This document shows, piece after piece, positions 35,159-42,378 of a stretch of DNA of 64,000 bases. The notes under the pieces were generated by a model, which was not told the DNA's origin, searched no databases, and worked only from the letters and a program-made list of their open reading frames with translations. Location: contig JBBATZ010000006.1 of assembly GCA_040398425.1 (NCBI GenBank), forward strand, positions 31,320 through 95,319, written 5' to 3'. Numbering within the stretch: the first letter of the stretch is position 1; the number at the start of each line of letters is the position of its first letter. The stretch comes from UBA7672 sp040398425. Lineage in GTDB: Bacteria > Pseudomonadota > Alphaproteobacteria > Caulobacterales > Hyphomonadaceae. A program made the translations under genes and the position numbers.

Positions 35159-37489
35159 ATGATGTCTAGCCGCAGATTTGCGGGAGGGACGATTGCGTCC
35201 CTGCTCGCGATATCCCTCGCATTCGCCTGCACCCTCCCAGCCGGCATGGGATCGGCGGGTGGCGGCGGCGCCTACGACGCGAGCGAGTGGAAGTACTGGG
35301 GCGGCGACGCAGGCCAGACCCGCTATGCCCCGCTGGACCAGATCAACCGCAGCACGGTTAACCGACTGAAGATCGCATGGCGTTGGAGCGCCGACACGTC
35401 CGGTGATGGAGGATCATCGAACTACAAGTCGACGCCGCTGCTGGATGACGGCGTTCTCTATATCCCCTGGGTCAACAATGGCATGGCCGCCGTCGATGCC
35501 GGGACCGGCAAGACACTGTGGACGTTTGAACCGCAACCCGCCGATATCGGCGGGCGGGCTGGGTCGCTCGCAGGCCGGTCGCTGGCCTACTGGACCGACG
35601 GGACCGAGAAGCGCGTGTTCCACAACAGCGGCGACGGTCGCCTGATCGCTGTCGATGGCAAGACCGGGAAGGCTGCACCGGGCTTCGGCAAGAATGGCTG
35701 GATCGATCTGCGCAAGGGCATCGTCGAGGGCACCCCCGCGACCGATGTAGGATCGGTGTCGCCTGCTCTGGTGGTCGGAGACGTGGTCGTCGTTCAGGTG
35801 ATCGTGTCGGGATCGCGCAACAAGGAGAGCGCGGCGGGCAAGGTGCGCGGGTTCGATGTGCGGACTGGCCAGCTGGTCTGGACGTTCAATCCGATTGCCC
35901 AACCGGGCGAGTTGGGCGGCGACACCTGGAAGGACGGCAGCGGCAAATACAGCGGCGCAGCCGGCGTCTGGTCGATGATGAGCGCCGATCCGGAGCTGGG
36001 GCTGGTCTACCTTCCGACCGAAACGCCGACCAACGAGTTCTATGGCGGTCAGCGGCCGGGCGACGGGCTGTTCGGCGAGAGCATCGTCGCGGTGGACGCC
36101 AAGACCGGCAAGCATGTGTGGCACTACCAGATCGTGCACCACGGCCTGTGGGACTACGACATGCCGGCCGCGCCGATCCTTCACGACATCCGCAAGGACG
36201 GCAAGACGATCAAGGCGCTCACCTTGCTGACCAAGCAGGGGCTGACCTTCGTGTTCGACCGCAAGACTGGCGAGCCGGTGTGGCCGATCGAGGAACGGGC
36301 CGTTCCGAAGTCGCCGATCCCGGGCGAGCACGCATCGCCGACCCAGCCCTTCCCGACCCTGCCCGAGCCCTTCCTGCGGCTCGGCTACAGCGAAGACGAT
36401 CTGATCGACTTCACGCCGGCGCTGCGCGAAGCAGGCAAGAAAATCGCCTCGGAGTATACCAAGGGTGAACTCTACACCGCGCCGACCGAGATCACGCCAA
36501 CGAACAAGGGCACATGGATCTTCCCGGGTACCGGCGGCGGGCCGAACTGGAATGGCGCGGCGGTCGATCCCGACACGCACATCATGTACACGCCACTGCG
36601 CCTGAAACCGCAGTTCGCCGGGATCAAACGTGGCGACCCCAAGACGACCAACATGGACTATTACGGCGGTGGAGGCGGGGCTCCGATCAACGGGCCGCAG
36701 GGCCTGCCGATCCTGAAGCCGCCCTACTCTGTTCTCGTCGCAACGGACATGAACACGGGCAAGCACCTGTGGCGCATTCCGATTGGTGAGGCGGATGATT
36801 TCGTCAAAAACAATCCAGCGCTCAAGGGCCTCAATCTCGACTTCGCCAAGATGGGCAAGTTCGATGTCCGGCCATCGCCCCTGCTGACGAAGGAGCTGCT
36901 GTTCCTCGGCGAGTCGGGAAACATCGGCGGTGGTTCGGGTGGCCCCATGTTCCGGGCTTACGACAAGCGCGATGGCAAGGTGGTGTGGGAGGCAAAGATG
37001 CCCACGCTCGTGACGGGCGCGCCGATGACCTACGAGATCAACGGTCGGCAATACATCGTGCTGGCTGTCTCCAAGCGCGGTGAACCGGCGGAGCTGGTGG
37101 CGCTGACGCTGGACGGCGCGAGCGAGAATGGCGCGGCACCTGCGGGGGGCGTGCCGCTGGCTGCGGCGCCATCGTCGATAAAAGCCGCTGCGCAGGCGGT
37201 GTCGGCAACGCCGGAGGAGCTGGCGCTCGGCAAGGCGAAGTTCGACGTCACATGCGCTGCTTGTCATGGTCCGAATGGCGCAGGGTTGCAGGGCAGCAGC
37301 GCACCGCCGCTGACCAACCGGACGGACTACGCCAACATCAGCCGCGTCATCACGGGCGGACAGGGCGAGATGCCATCACTGGCGGCTATGCTGCAACCGG
37401 CCGAGATCGAGGCAATCTCCAAGTATGTCGTCAAATCGCTCGGACCGCAGGCCCGGCCGGCCGGCGGACGGCCGCCTGTCGAGGACTGA
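35159..37489 (+). CDS. PQQ-dependent dehydrogenase with C-terminal cytochrome c domain
   Basis: 776 residues. An export signal (MMSSRRFAGGTIASLLAISLAFAC) is followed by an eight-bladed quinoprotein propeller with tryptophan-docking-like repeats (AVDAGTGKTLWTFEP, DAKTGKHVWHYQIVHHGLWDYD, DMNTGKHLWRIP). The last 80 residues are a cytochrome c domain: haem motif C699-x-x-C702-H703 and likely axial Met738 (GEMPS). It would oxidise an alcohol, sugar or similar substrate in the periplasm and pass electrons to its own haem. GGAG six bases before the ATG at 35159 decides the start; the open frame back to 35015 is not coding. No pqq biosynthesis genes are in the window, so the cofactor source is unknown. 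Confidence 0.93.
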   Translation: MMSSRRFAGGTIASLLAISLAFACTLPAGMGSAGGGGAYDASEWKYWGGDAGQTRYAPLDQINRSTVNRLKIAWRWSADTSGDGGSSNYKSTPLLDDGVLYIPWVNNGMAAVDAGTGKTLWTFEPQPADIGGRAGSLAGRSLAYWTDGTEKRVFHNSGDGRLIAVDGKTGKAAPGFGKNGWIDLRKGIVEGTPATDVGSVSPALVVGDVVVVQVIVSGSRNKESAAGKVRGFDVRTGQLVWTFNPIAQPGELGGDTWKDGSGKYSGAAGVWSMMSADPELGLVYLPTETPTNEFYGGQRPGDGLFGESIVAVDAKTGKHVWHYQIVHHGLWDYDMPAAPILHDIRKDGKTIKALTLLTKQGLTFVFDRKTGEPVWPIEERAVPKSPIPGEHASPTQPFPTLPEPFLRLGYSEDDLIDFTPALREAGKKIASEYTKGELYTAPTEITPTNKGTWIFPGTGGGPNWNGAAVDPDTHIMYTPLRLKPQFAGIKRGDPKTTNMDYYGGGGGAPINGPQGLPILKPPYSVLVATDMNTGKHLWRIPIGEADDFVKNNPALKGLNLDFAKMGKFDVRPSPLLTKELLFLGESGNIGGGSGGPMFRAYDKRDGKVVWEAKMPTLVTGAPMTYEINGRQYIVLAVSKRGEPAELVALTLDGASENGAAPAGGVPLAAAPSSIKAAAQAVSATPEELALGKAKFDVTCAACHGPNGAGLQGSSAPPLTNRTDYANISRVITGGQGEMPSLAAMLQPAEIEAISKYVVKSLGPQARPAGGRPPVED

Positions 37490-37500
37490 GACGCCAAAAC

Positions 37501-37524
37501 CCTTGATAACATTGGCTATCAAGG
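37501..37524 (+). repeat. Perfect inverted repeat before the tRNA promoter
   Basis: CCTTGATA and TATCAAGG flank eight bases, ending four bases before the -35 of the tRNA promoter. It is not followed by a T-run. It might be an operator or the end of the PQQ dehydrogenase transcript. The spacing does not fit an FNR/FixK box (the gap between TTGAT and ATCAA is ten, not four). Confidence 0.6.
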
Positions 37525-37528
37525 CTGG

Positions 37529-37557
37529 TTGCCCTTGTCGGGCGCGGCGCCTATAAA
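37529..37557 (+). promoter_or_regulatory. Sigma-70 promoter of the tRNA-Pro/tRNA-Val unit
   Basis: TTGCCC (37529-37534), a 17-base spacer and TATAAA (37552-37557), ending 16 bases before tRNA-Pro. Consensus-like hexamers, ideal spacing and position make this the best promoter candidate in the window. Confidence 0.7.
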
Positions 37558-37573
37558 GGCGCTCCTGAATTGG

Positions 37574-37651
37574 CGGAGCGTGGCGCAGCCCGGTTAGCGC
37601 ACTAGTCTGGGGGACTAGGGGTCGTGGGTTCGAATCCCGCCGCTCCGACCA
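37574..37651 (+). tRNA. tRNA-Pro (anticodon GGG)
   Basis: 78 nt with encoded CCA. Acceptor CGGAGCG/CGCTCCG, discriminator A, anticodon stem CTAGT/ACTAG with loop CTGGGGG, giving anticodon GGG, which reads CCC/CCT. T-loop GGTTCGAATCC is standard. It is followed by tRNA-Val 47 bases downstream, probably in one transcript. Confidence 0.97.
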
Positions 37652-37698
37652 TTTCAGAACTCGCCAAGTTAGCAGCTATTGGCCAGAGTTGGAGTTTC

Positions 37699-37774
37699 GG
37701 GCGGTTAGCTCAGATGGTAGAGCGCCTGCTTTACACGCAGGATGTCGGCGGTTCGATCCCGTCACCGCCCACCA
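37699..37774 (+). tRNA. tRNA-Val (anticodon TAC)
   Basis: 76 nt with encoded CCA. Acceptor GGGCGGT/ACCGCCC, discriminator A, anticodon stem CCTGC/GCAGG with loop TTTACAC, giving anticodon TAC (reads GTA/GTG). The D-loop (CAGATGGTAGA) and T-loop (GGTTCGATCCC) are standard. Convergent with the MerR gene. Confidence 0.97.
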
Positions 37775-37841
37775 GCCTGCGTGCCTACCGGATGCGCCGC
37801 GCGCTTCCGCAGGCAGGCCAAGTCAATAACAGGCTAGGTCA

Positions 37842-38387
37842 CTAAGCTGCTCTTACCGTGTCGAGGCGGATCTTCAGGTTGGTGAGGTCGGCCAGCAGGG
37901 ATTCCAGCCGCGATTTGGCGGTGGATGACCCGGACATATCAACCGCACGGAATTCGCCGCGCTCAACTGCATCGCGAACAGCGTCCTGCAGATCACGCAC
38001 CGAAGCGCCGGTTTCAGCCGGGATGGTCATCTCATCGGCCCCATCTTCGCTGACCTCAGCCGCCCCCGGCTCTCCGTCCAGCGCCTTGATCGCGCCGCGA
38101 ATGGTCAGTCCCTGGACGTGCAGCAGATTCTGCAGGTGGCGCAACAACTCCATGTCTTCAGGACGATAATAGCGGCGGCCGTCAGCGCGCTTCATCGGGC
38201 GCAGGTTGTCGAACTTGGTTTCCCAGAAACGCAGCACGTGGGTCTTGAGGCCGAGTTCCGTCGCAGCCTCGCCGATGGTGCGGAAGGCTTCCGCACTCTT
38301 GGCGTAGATATCCGCGGATGCGGCTTCTGCAGACTCGAGGGCAGAGTCCGACTCCGACGCCACAACTGCCTGCGAAAGGGAGGTCAT
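37842..38387 (-). CDS. MerR-family regulator
   Basis: 181 residues with a MerR helix-turn-helix and wing at about 35-103: FRTIGEAATELGLKTHVLRFWE followed by DGRRYYRPEDMELLRHL (given in parts). The C-terminal part has a short coiled-coil-like region and no ligand-binding or metal cysteines, so the effector is unknown. The ATG overlaps the ihfA stop by one base (TGATG). The ihfA-merR pairing is standard in alphaproteobacteria, though its function there is unclear. Confidence 0.9.
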   Translation of the reverse strand: MTSLSQAVVASESDSALESAEAASADIYAKSAEAFRTIGEAATELGLKTHVLRFWETKFDNLRPMKRADGRRYYRPEDMELLRHLQNLLHVQGLTIRGAIKALDGEPGAAEVSEDGADEMTIPAETGASVRDLQDAVRDAVERGEFRAVDMSGSSTAKSRLESLLADLTNLKIRLDTVRAA

Positions 38388-38698
38388 CAGTCTCTCCGGG
38401 AGATCATCGCTGCTTCGACCCTCTGCCGCAGCAGCGGCGAAGGCTTGAATGAAACCACCCGTCTCGCGGAAATCGGGGCCTCTTCTCCGGTCTTGGGATT
38501 TCGACCGACGCGGGCATTCTTCCGCCGAACCACAAAGTTGCCGAAGCGCGCGAACTTCACGTCCTCATCGCGCTCCAGTTCCGAGCACACCAGTTCGAGC
38601 ACACGCTCGAGGAAGTTGCTCGAATCCTGCTTCGACAGACCGACCTTTGCGACAAGGCGATCGACGATATCTGCGCGCGTCAGTGTGTTCTCGGGCAC
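38387..38698 (-). CDS. ihfA: Integration host factor subunit alpha
   Basis: 103 residues of the HU/IHF DNA-bending family. Family landmarks are LTRADIVDRLVAKVGLSKQDS at the start, FGNFVVRRKNARVGRNPKTGEE with the DNA-wedging loop proline, and VVSFKPSPLLRQRV at the end. The start is GTG at 38698, with GGAGAG six bases upstream; the longer frame from 38767 has no RBS. IHF-alpha pairs with IHF-beta (not here) to bend DNA in replication, recombination and promoter architecture. Confidence 0.95.
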   Translation of the reverse strand: MPENTLTRADIVDRLVAKVGLSKQDSSNFLERVLELVCSELERDEDVKFARFGNFVVRRKNARVGRNPKTGEEAPISARRVVSFKPSPLLRQRVEAAMISRRD

Positions 38699-39082
38699 CC
38701 CAGACTCTCCGATACGAGAGGAGAACCTACCGCCACCCCCAATAGATGTTAAGGCCCCCTCGGTCAAATCTCGAACAATTTCATCCGTTTACGTGTTGTT
38801 AGGCAATGGCAAATCGCGAAATAATTTCGTGACTGTCAGGGAACTTTCGGCGGTACACGCGCGCAGCCCCCCATTCGGACCGGCCATGCCGTCCGGGATG
38901 CTGTCGCTCCCTCCCTACGCCAGAGGCTTCGGGAGGCGGGTGGGTCTCCGCAACAGGTGGAGGGCCCGGGGAAGCGGACCTGACGGTCCGCTTCCAGAAC
39001 ACGGTGGAGTTGCGTTATGGGCTGCAGGCCATATGCGATGGGCGAAATCGCACCCGCGCACTGCGGACTGGACCGGACAGAC
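38699..39082. other. Intergenic region between ihfA and the methyltransferase gene
   Basis: 384 bases with divergent promoters for ihfA/merR and the methyltransferase. The left part is locally AT-rich (38770-38830), a likely site for the ihfA promoter. The right part has the hairpin at 38970-38995. No credible gene. Confidence 0.5.
38970..38995 (+). repeat. Perfect eleven-base hairpin upstream of the methyltransferase
   Basis: GGAAGCGGACC and GGTCCGCTTCC flank a four-base loop (TGAC). It lies 88 bases ahead of the methyltransferase start and has no T-run on either strand, so it is not a classical terminator. It may be a 5' UTR structure or operator. Confidence 0.6.
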
Positions 39083-39754
39083 ATGAAGCCTCGGGAGTTG
39101 ATCGGGACGGCGAAGGTGCCCGGGGGCGTCGAGCTGCGGCTGTTCAGGCATGGCGACGATCACGTCATCATGGTGGACGGCAATGAGCTGATGAGCAGCC
39201 GCGTTGGCGGGTCGGAAGAGGCGCTGGCGCTGACGGCGTGCGAGCGATTGCGGAAGGGCGTTGAGCCGCATCTGCTGATCGGCGGCTATGGCATGGGGTT
39301 CACGCTGCGCGCGGCGCTGGGTGTGATCGGGCCGGGCGGGCGCGCGACGGTAGCCGAGCTGGTCCCGGAGATCATCGACTGGGCGCGCGGGCCGATGGCG
39401 GCGCTGACGGCGGGGTGCCTCGACGATCCGCGGGTGCGGCTGGTGATGGGCGATGTTGCGGCGGAGATCGGCGCGGGGCCGAAGCGCTATGACGCGATCC
39501 TGCTCGACGTGGACAATGGGCCGTCGGGTCTCGTGCGCGCGGCCAATGACGGGCTCTATTCGATACCGGGCCTTGCACGGGCGCGCGCGGCCCTGAAGCC
39601 CGGCGGCATTCTGGCGATCTGGTCAGCGGCGCCGGACGAGGCGTTTGCACGGCGATTGCGGCACAACGGATTCAAGGTGGACGAGGTGGTCGTGCGGGCG
39701 CGCAGCAACGGCAAGGGGCCGCGCCACATCATCTGGTTCGCCGGTGTGGGCTGA
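39083..39754 (+). CDS. Spermidine-synthase-like SAM-dependent methyltransferase
   Basis: 223 residues with a Rossmann methyltransferase fold: LLIGGYGMGFTLRAAL is motif I, VAELVPEIIDWA the acidic end of strand 2, and DAILLDVDNGP the motif after strand 4. The arrangement matches spermidine/spermine synthase-like proteins, but the aminopropyl-transfer aspartates are not evident, so a methyltransferase or a non-catalytic relative is more likely. The start MKPRELIG at 39083 is chosen over one 22 codons upstream that lacks an RBS. Convergent with the glycerate kinase-like gene. Confidence 0.82.
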   Translation: MKPRELIGTAKVPGGVELRLFRHGDDHVIMVDGNELMSSRVGGSEEALALTACERLRKGVEPHLLIGGYGMGFTLRAALGVIGPGGRATVAELVPEIIDWARGPMAALTAGCLDDPRVRLVMGDVAAEIGAGPKRYDAILLDVDNGPSGLVRAANDGLYSIPGLARARAALKPGGILAIWSAAPDEAFARRLRHNGFKVDEVVVRARSNGKGPRHIIWFAGVG

Positions 39755-39757
39755 GTC

Positions 39758-40561
39758 TCAACCTGTCCTGTGCCTGATCTCGGCAACGTTCCGGTGCTCG
39801 TCGAGCTGCACGTCGATGTCGGCGCGGCGGCCGCCTGCGATCATGTGGCGGGTGATGCGTTCGAAGTGCTGGATGAAGGTTGCGATGCGGATTTTGTCGC
39901 CATCCGCAAGCGGACGGGCGAGAAGGCTTTCCTCCTGTTCGCAGCGCCAGGCGTGCACGATCTCGAAGGACGGCGCCTGCAGGCAGACGATGGCGTCCAG
40001 GCAGGCGAAGGTGAGCTGATAGGCGCCGGCGAGATTGGCATTCACTTCCTTGCGCCAGACGGCGTCCTTGTCGAGTTGGGCTTCGAGTGCGTTGATGGGG
40101 GACGCCAGGTCTTCGTCAGTCTGCGCTGTGGCGCCGAGGCACCAGCCGTCGACGAGGATGACGGATGGCCTACCGCGGAAGACGGGGCGGTGACTGGCGT
40201 GGACGGGGTTGTCGGTGACCTTGTCGAAGGCGGGGAGGACGATCTGCGCGCCCTCGCCTGCTTCGGAGAGTTCGTCGAGCGTCTCGTCGAGTTGCAGCAG
40301 ATTGTGCGTGCCCGGCGGGCCACGCGTGGCGAACAGCGGATGGACGCTCTGCGCGATGAGGCGGCGATAGCTGGCCGGCAGGTACACATCATCGAGCGAG
40401 AAATGCGCGATGCGCGGATGGGCGGCGGCGTAAGCGGCGACGAGCGTAGTCTTGCCTGAGCCCTGGGAGCCCGCGACGCCGACGATGGCGGGGCGACTGC
40501 CCGCCCGCTCCCGCGCGATAGCGACTGCCTGGTCGAGAGCGTTGAGGGCGTCGCTGTTCAT
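39758..40561 (-). CDS. D-glycerate 3-kinase-like P-loop kinase
   Basis: 267 residues. Walker A GSQGSGKTT is at 31-39, followed by SLDDVYLPASYR, HPLFATRGPPGTHN and the RPVFRGRPSVILVDGWCLG block. This arrangement is typical of plant-type glycerate kinase and its bacterial and fungal (Tda10) relatives, which are distant from uridine kinase. Expected reaction: D-glycerate + ATP to 3-phosphoglycerate. Uridine kinase or a pantothenate-kinase-like activity is less likely. No glyoxylate or photorespiration gene is adjacent. Confidence 0.85.
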   Translation of the reverse strand: MNSDALNALDQAVAIARERAGSRPAIVGVAGSQGSGKTTLVAAYAAAHPRIAHFSLDDVYLPASYRRLIAQSVHPLFATRGPPGTHNLLQLDETLDELSEAGEGAQIVLPAFDKVTDNPVHASHRPVFRGRPSVILVDGWCLGATAQTDEDLASPINALEAQLDKDAVWRKEVNANLAGAYQLTFACLDAIVCLQAPSFEIVHAWRCEQEESLLARPLADGDKIRIATFIQHFERITRHMIAGGRRADIDVQLDEHRNVAEIRHRTG

Positions 40562-40577
40562 TGGGTTCCTTGGTCGA

Positions 40578-42200
40578 TCACATCCTGAAAACGCCGAACC
40601 CTTGTTCGCGGTCTGCGGCGCGGCCGTGCGGTGCGTTCAGCGAGGCTGAGAGCGCGAGGCCAAGCACGCGGCGGGTGTCGGACGGCGCGATGACGCCGTC
40701 GTCCCACAGGCGGGCGGTGGAGAAATAGGGCGAGCCTTCGCGTTCGTAGAGGTCGCGGATGGGTTGCTTGAATTTGGCTTCGGCATCGAGTGCCCAGGTC
40801 TCGCCCTTGGCTTCCATCGCGTCGCGCTTGACGGTGGCGAGCACGCTGGCGGCCTGTTCGCCGCCCATGACGGAGATGCGGGCGTTGGGCCACATGAAGA
40901 GGAAGCGCGGGGAATAGGCGCGGCCGCACATGCCGTAGTTGCCGGCGCCGTAGCTGCCGCCGATGACGATCGTGAATTTCGGCACGCGAGCGGTGGCGAC
41001 GGCGGTGACCATCTTCGCGCCGTCCTTGGCGATGCCGCCGGCTTCGTATTTCGAGCCGACCATGAAGCCGGTGATGTTCTGCAGGAAGACCAGCGGGATG
41101 CCGCGCTGGTCGCAGAGCTGGATGAAGTGGGCGGCCTTCTGGGCGCTTTCCGAGAACAGGATTCCATTGTTGGCGAGGAAGCCGATGGGCATGCCGTGCA
41201 GGTGGGCGAAGCCCGTGACCAGCGTTTCGCCGTAGAGCTTCTTGAACTCGTCGAATTCCGAACCGTCCACAAGACGGGCGATGACTTCGCGCACGTCGTA
41301 GGGTTCGCGGGCGTCGAGCGGGACGACGCCATCGAGTTCGCGCGGATCGAAGTTCGGTTCGCGCGGGGCGATGGTATCGAGCGAGATGCGCTTGGGGCGG
41401 TTAAAGTTCTTCACGATGTCGCGAATCATCTGAAGCGCGTGGGCGTCGTTGGCGGCGTAATGGTCGGCAACGCCCGAGCGGCGGGCGTGGACGTCGGCGC
41501 CGCCGAGGTCTTCGGCCGAGATGATCTCGCCGGTTGCGGCTTTCACGAGAGGCGGGCCGCCGAGGAAGATGGTGCCCTGCTTGCGGACGATGACAGTCTC
41601 GTCCGACATGGCGGGCACATAGGCGCCGCCGGCGGTGCACGAGCCCATGACGGCGGCGACCTGCGGAATGCCGCGCGCGCTCATGTTGGCCTGATTGTAG
41701 AAGATGCGGCCGAAGTGTTCGCGGTCGGGGAAGACTTCCGACTGGTGCGGCAGGTTCGCGCCGCCTGAGTCGACCAGGTAGACGCACGGCAGGCTGTTCT
41801 CGATGGCGACTTCCTGCGCGCGCAGGTGTTTCTTCACGGTGATCGGGAAGTAGGCCCCGCCCTTCACCGTGGCGTCGTTGCAGACGATGACGCATTCGCG
41901 GCCGGCGACCCGGCCGATGCCGGTGATGACGCCAGCGGCAGGGGCTTCGCCGTCATACATGCCGTCCGCAGCCAGCGGGGACAGCTCCAGGAAGGGTGAC
42001 GCAGGGTCGATGAGTTGCTCGACGCGCTCGCGCGGAAGCAGCTTGCCGCGCGCCGTATGCCGCGTGCGCGAACTTTCCGGGCCGCCGAGTGCCGCTTTCG
42101 CCGTCTTGTCACGCAACTCGTCGACAAGACGCTGCATTGCAGCAGCATTGCCTTGAAAGCGCGGGGAGGAAGCACTTACCTGAGAAGATAGTCGCGCCAT
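40578..42200 (-). CDS. Acyl-CoA carboxylase carboxyltransferase (MCC beta type)
   Basis: 540 residues with the two crotonase-like halves of a biotin-dependent carboxyltransferase. Signature blocks are GSCTAGGAYVPAMSDE in the N-half and GGSYGAGNYGMCGRAYSPRF with SVMGGEQAASVL in the C-half. The best match is the beta subunit of 3-methylcrotonyl-CoA carboxylase (leucine degradation); geranyl- or propionyl-type enzymes are alternatives. The alpha subunit (biotin carboxylase/BCCP), acyl-CoA dehydrogenase and HMG-CoA lyase that usually accompany it are absent here, so it is separated from its partner. Confidence 0.93.
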   Translation of the reverse strand: MARLSSQVSASSPRFQGNAAAMQRLVDELRDKTAKAALGGPESSRTRHTARGKLLPRERVEQLIDPASPFLELSPLAADGMYDGEAPAAGVITGIGRVAGRECVIVCNDATVKGGAYFPITVKKHLRAQEVAIENSLPCVYLVDSGGANLPHQSEVFPDREHFGRIFYNQANMSARGIPQVAAVMGSCTAGGAYVPAMSDETVIVRKQGTIFLGGPPLVKAATGEIISAEDLGGADVHARRSGVADHYAANDAHALQMIRDIVKNFNRPKRISLDTIAPREPNFDPRELDGVVPLDAREPYDVREVIARLVDGSEFDEFKKLYGETLVTGFAHLHGMPIGFLANNGILFSESAQKAAHFIQLCDQRGIPLVFLQNITGFMVGSKYEAGGIAKDGAKMVTAVATARVPKFTIVIGGSYGAGNYGMCGRAYSPRFLFMWPNARISVMGGEQAASVLATVKRDAMEAKGETWALDAEAKFKQPIRDLYEREGSPYFSTARLWDDGVIAPSDTRRVLGLALSASLNAPHGRAADREQGFGVFRM

Positions 42201-42378
42201 TATGCCCGCCAGTTGATGCCGATACCCGGCAATACGGCTGCACAGGCGTCCGTGGCAAGGCGAAGGCTCGGCAGGGCGGTCGTCATCCGGAGCTTTCTTT
42301 CAGTCCCAACGTTTCTTTCAGGGTTAAGCGTTATTGTAAGGGTCAGAGCGAGAAATACGTGCGCGCCGGGTTCATCCC

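Noticed and set aside
35414..37267. 617-codon frame antisense to the PQQ dehydrogenase
   Set aside because: Shadow of the GC-rich third codon positions; the sense frame has signal peptide, propeller repeats and haem motif.
37501..37524. FNR/FixK-type box
   Set aside because: TTGAT and ATCAA are ten bases apart instead of four, so the palindrome does not fit that regulator family.
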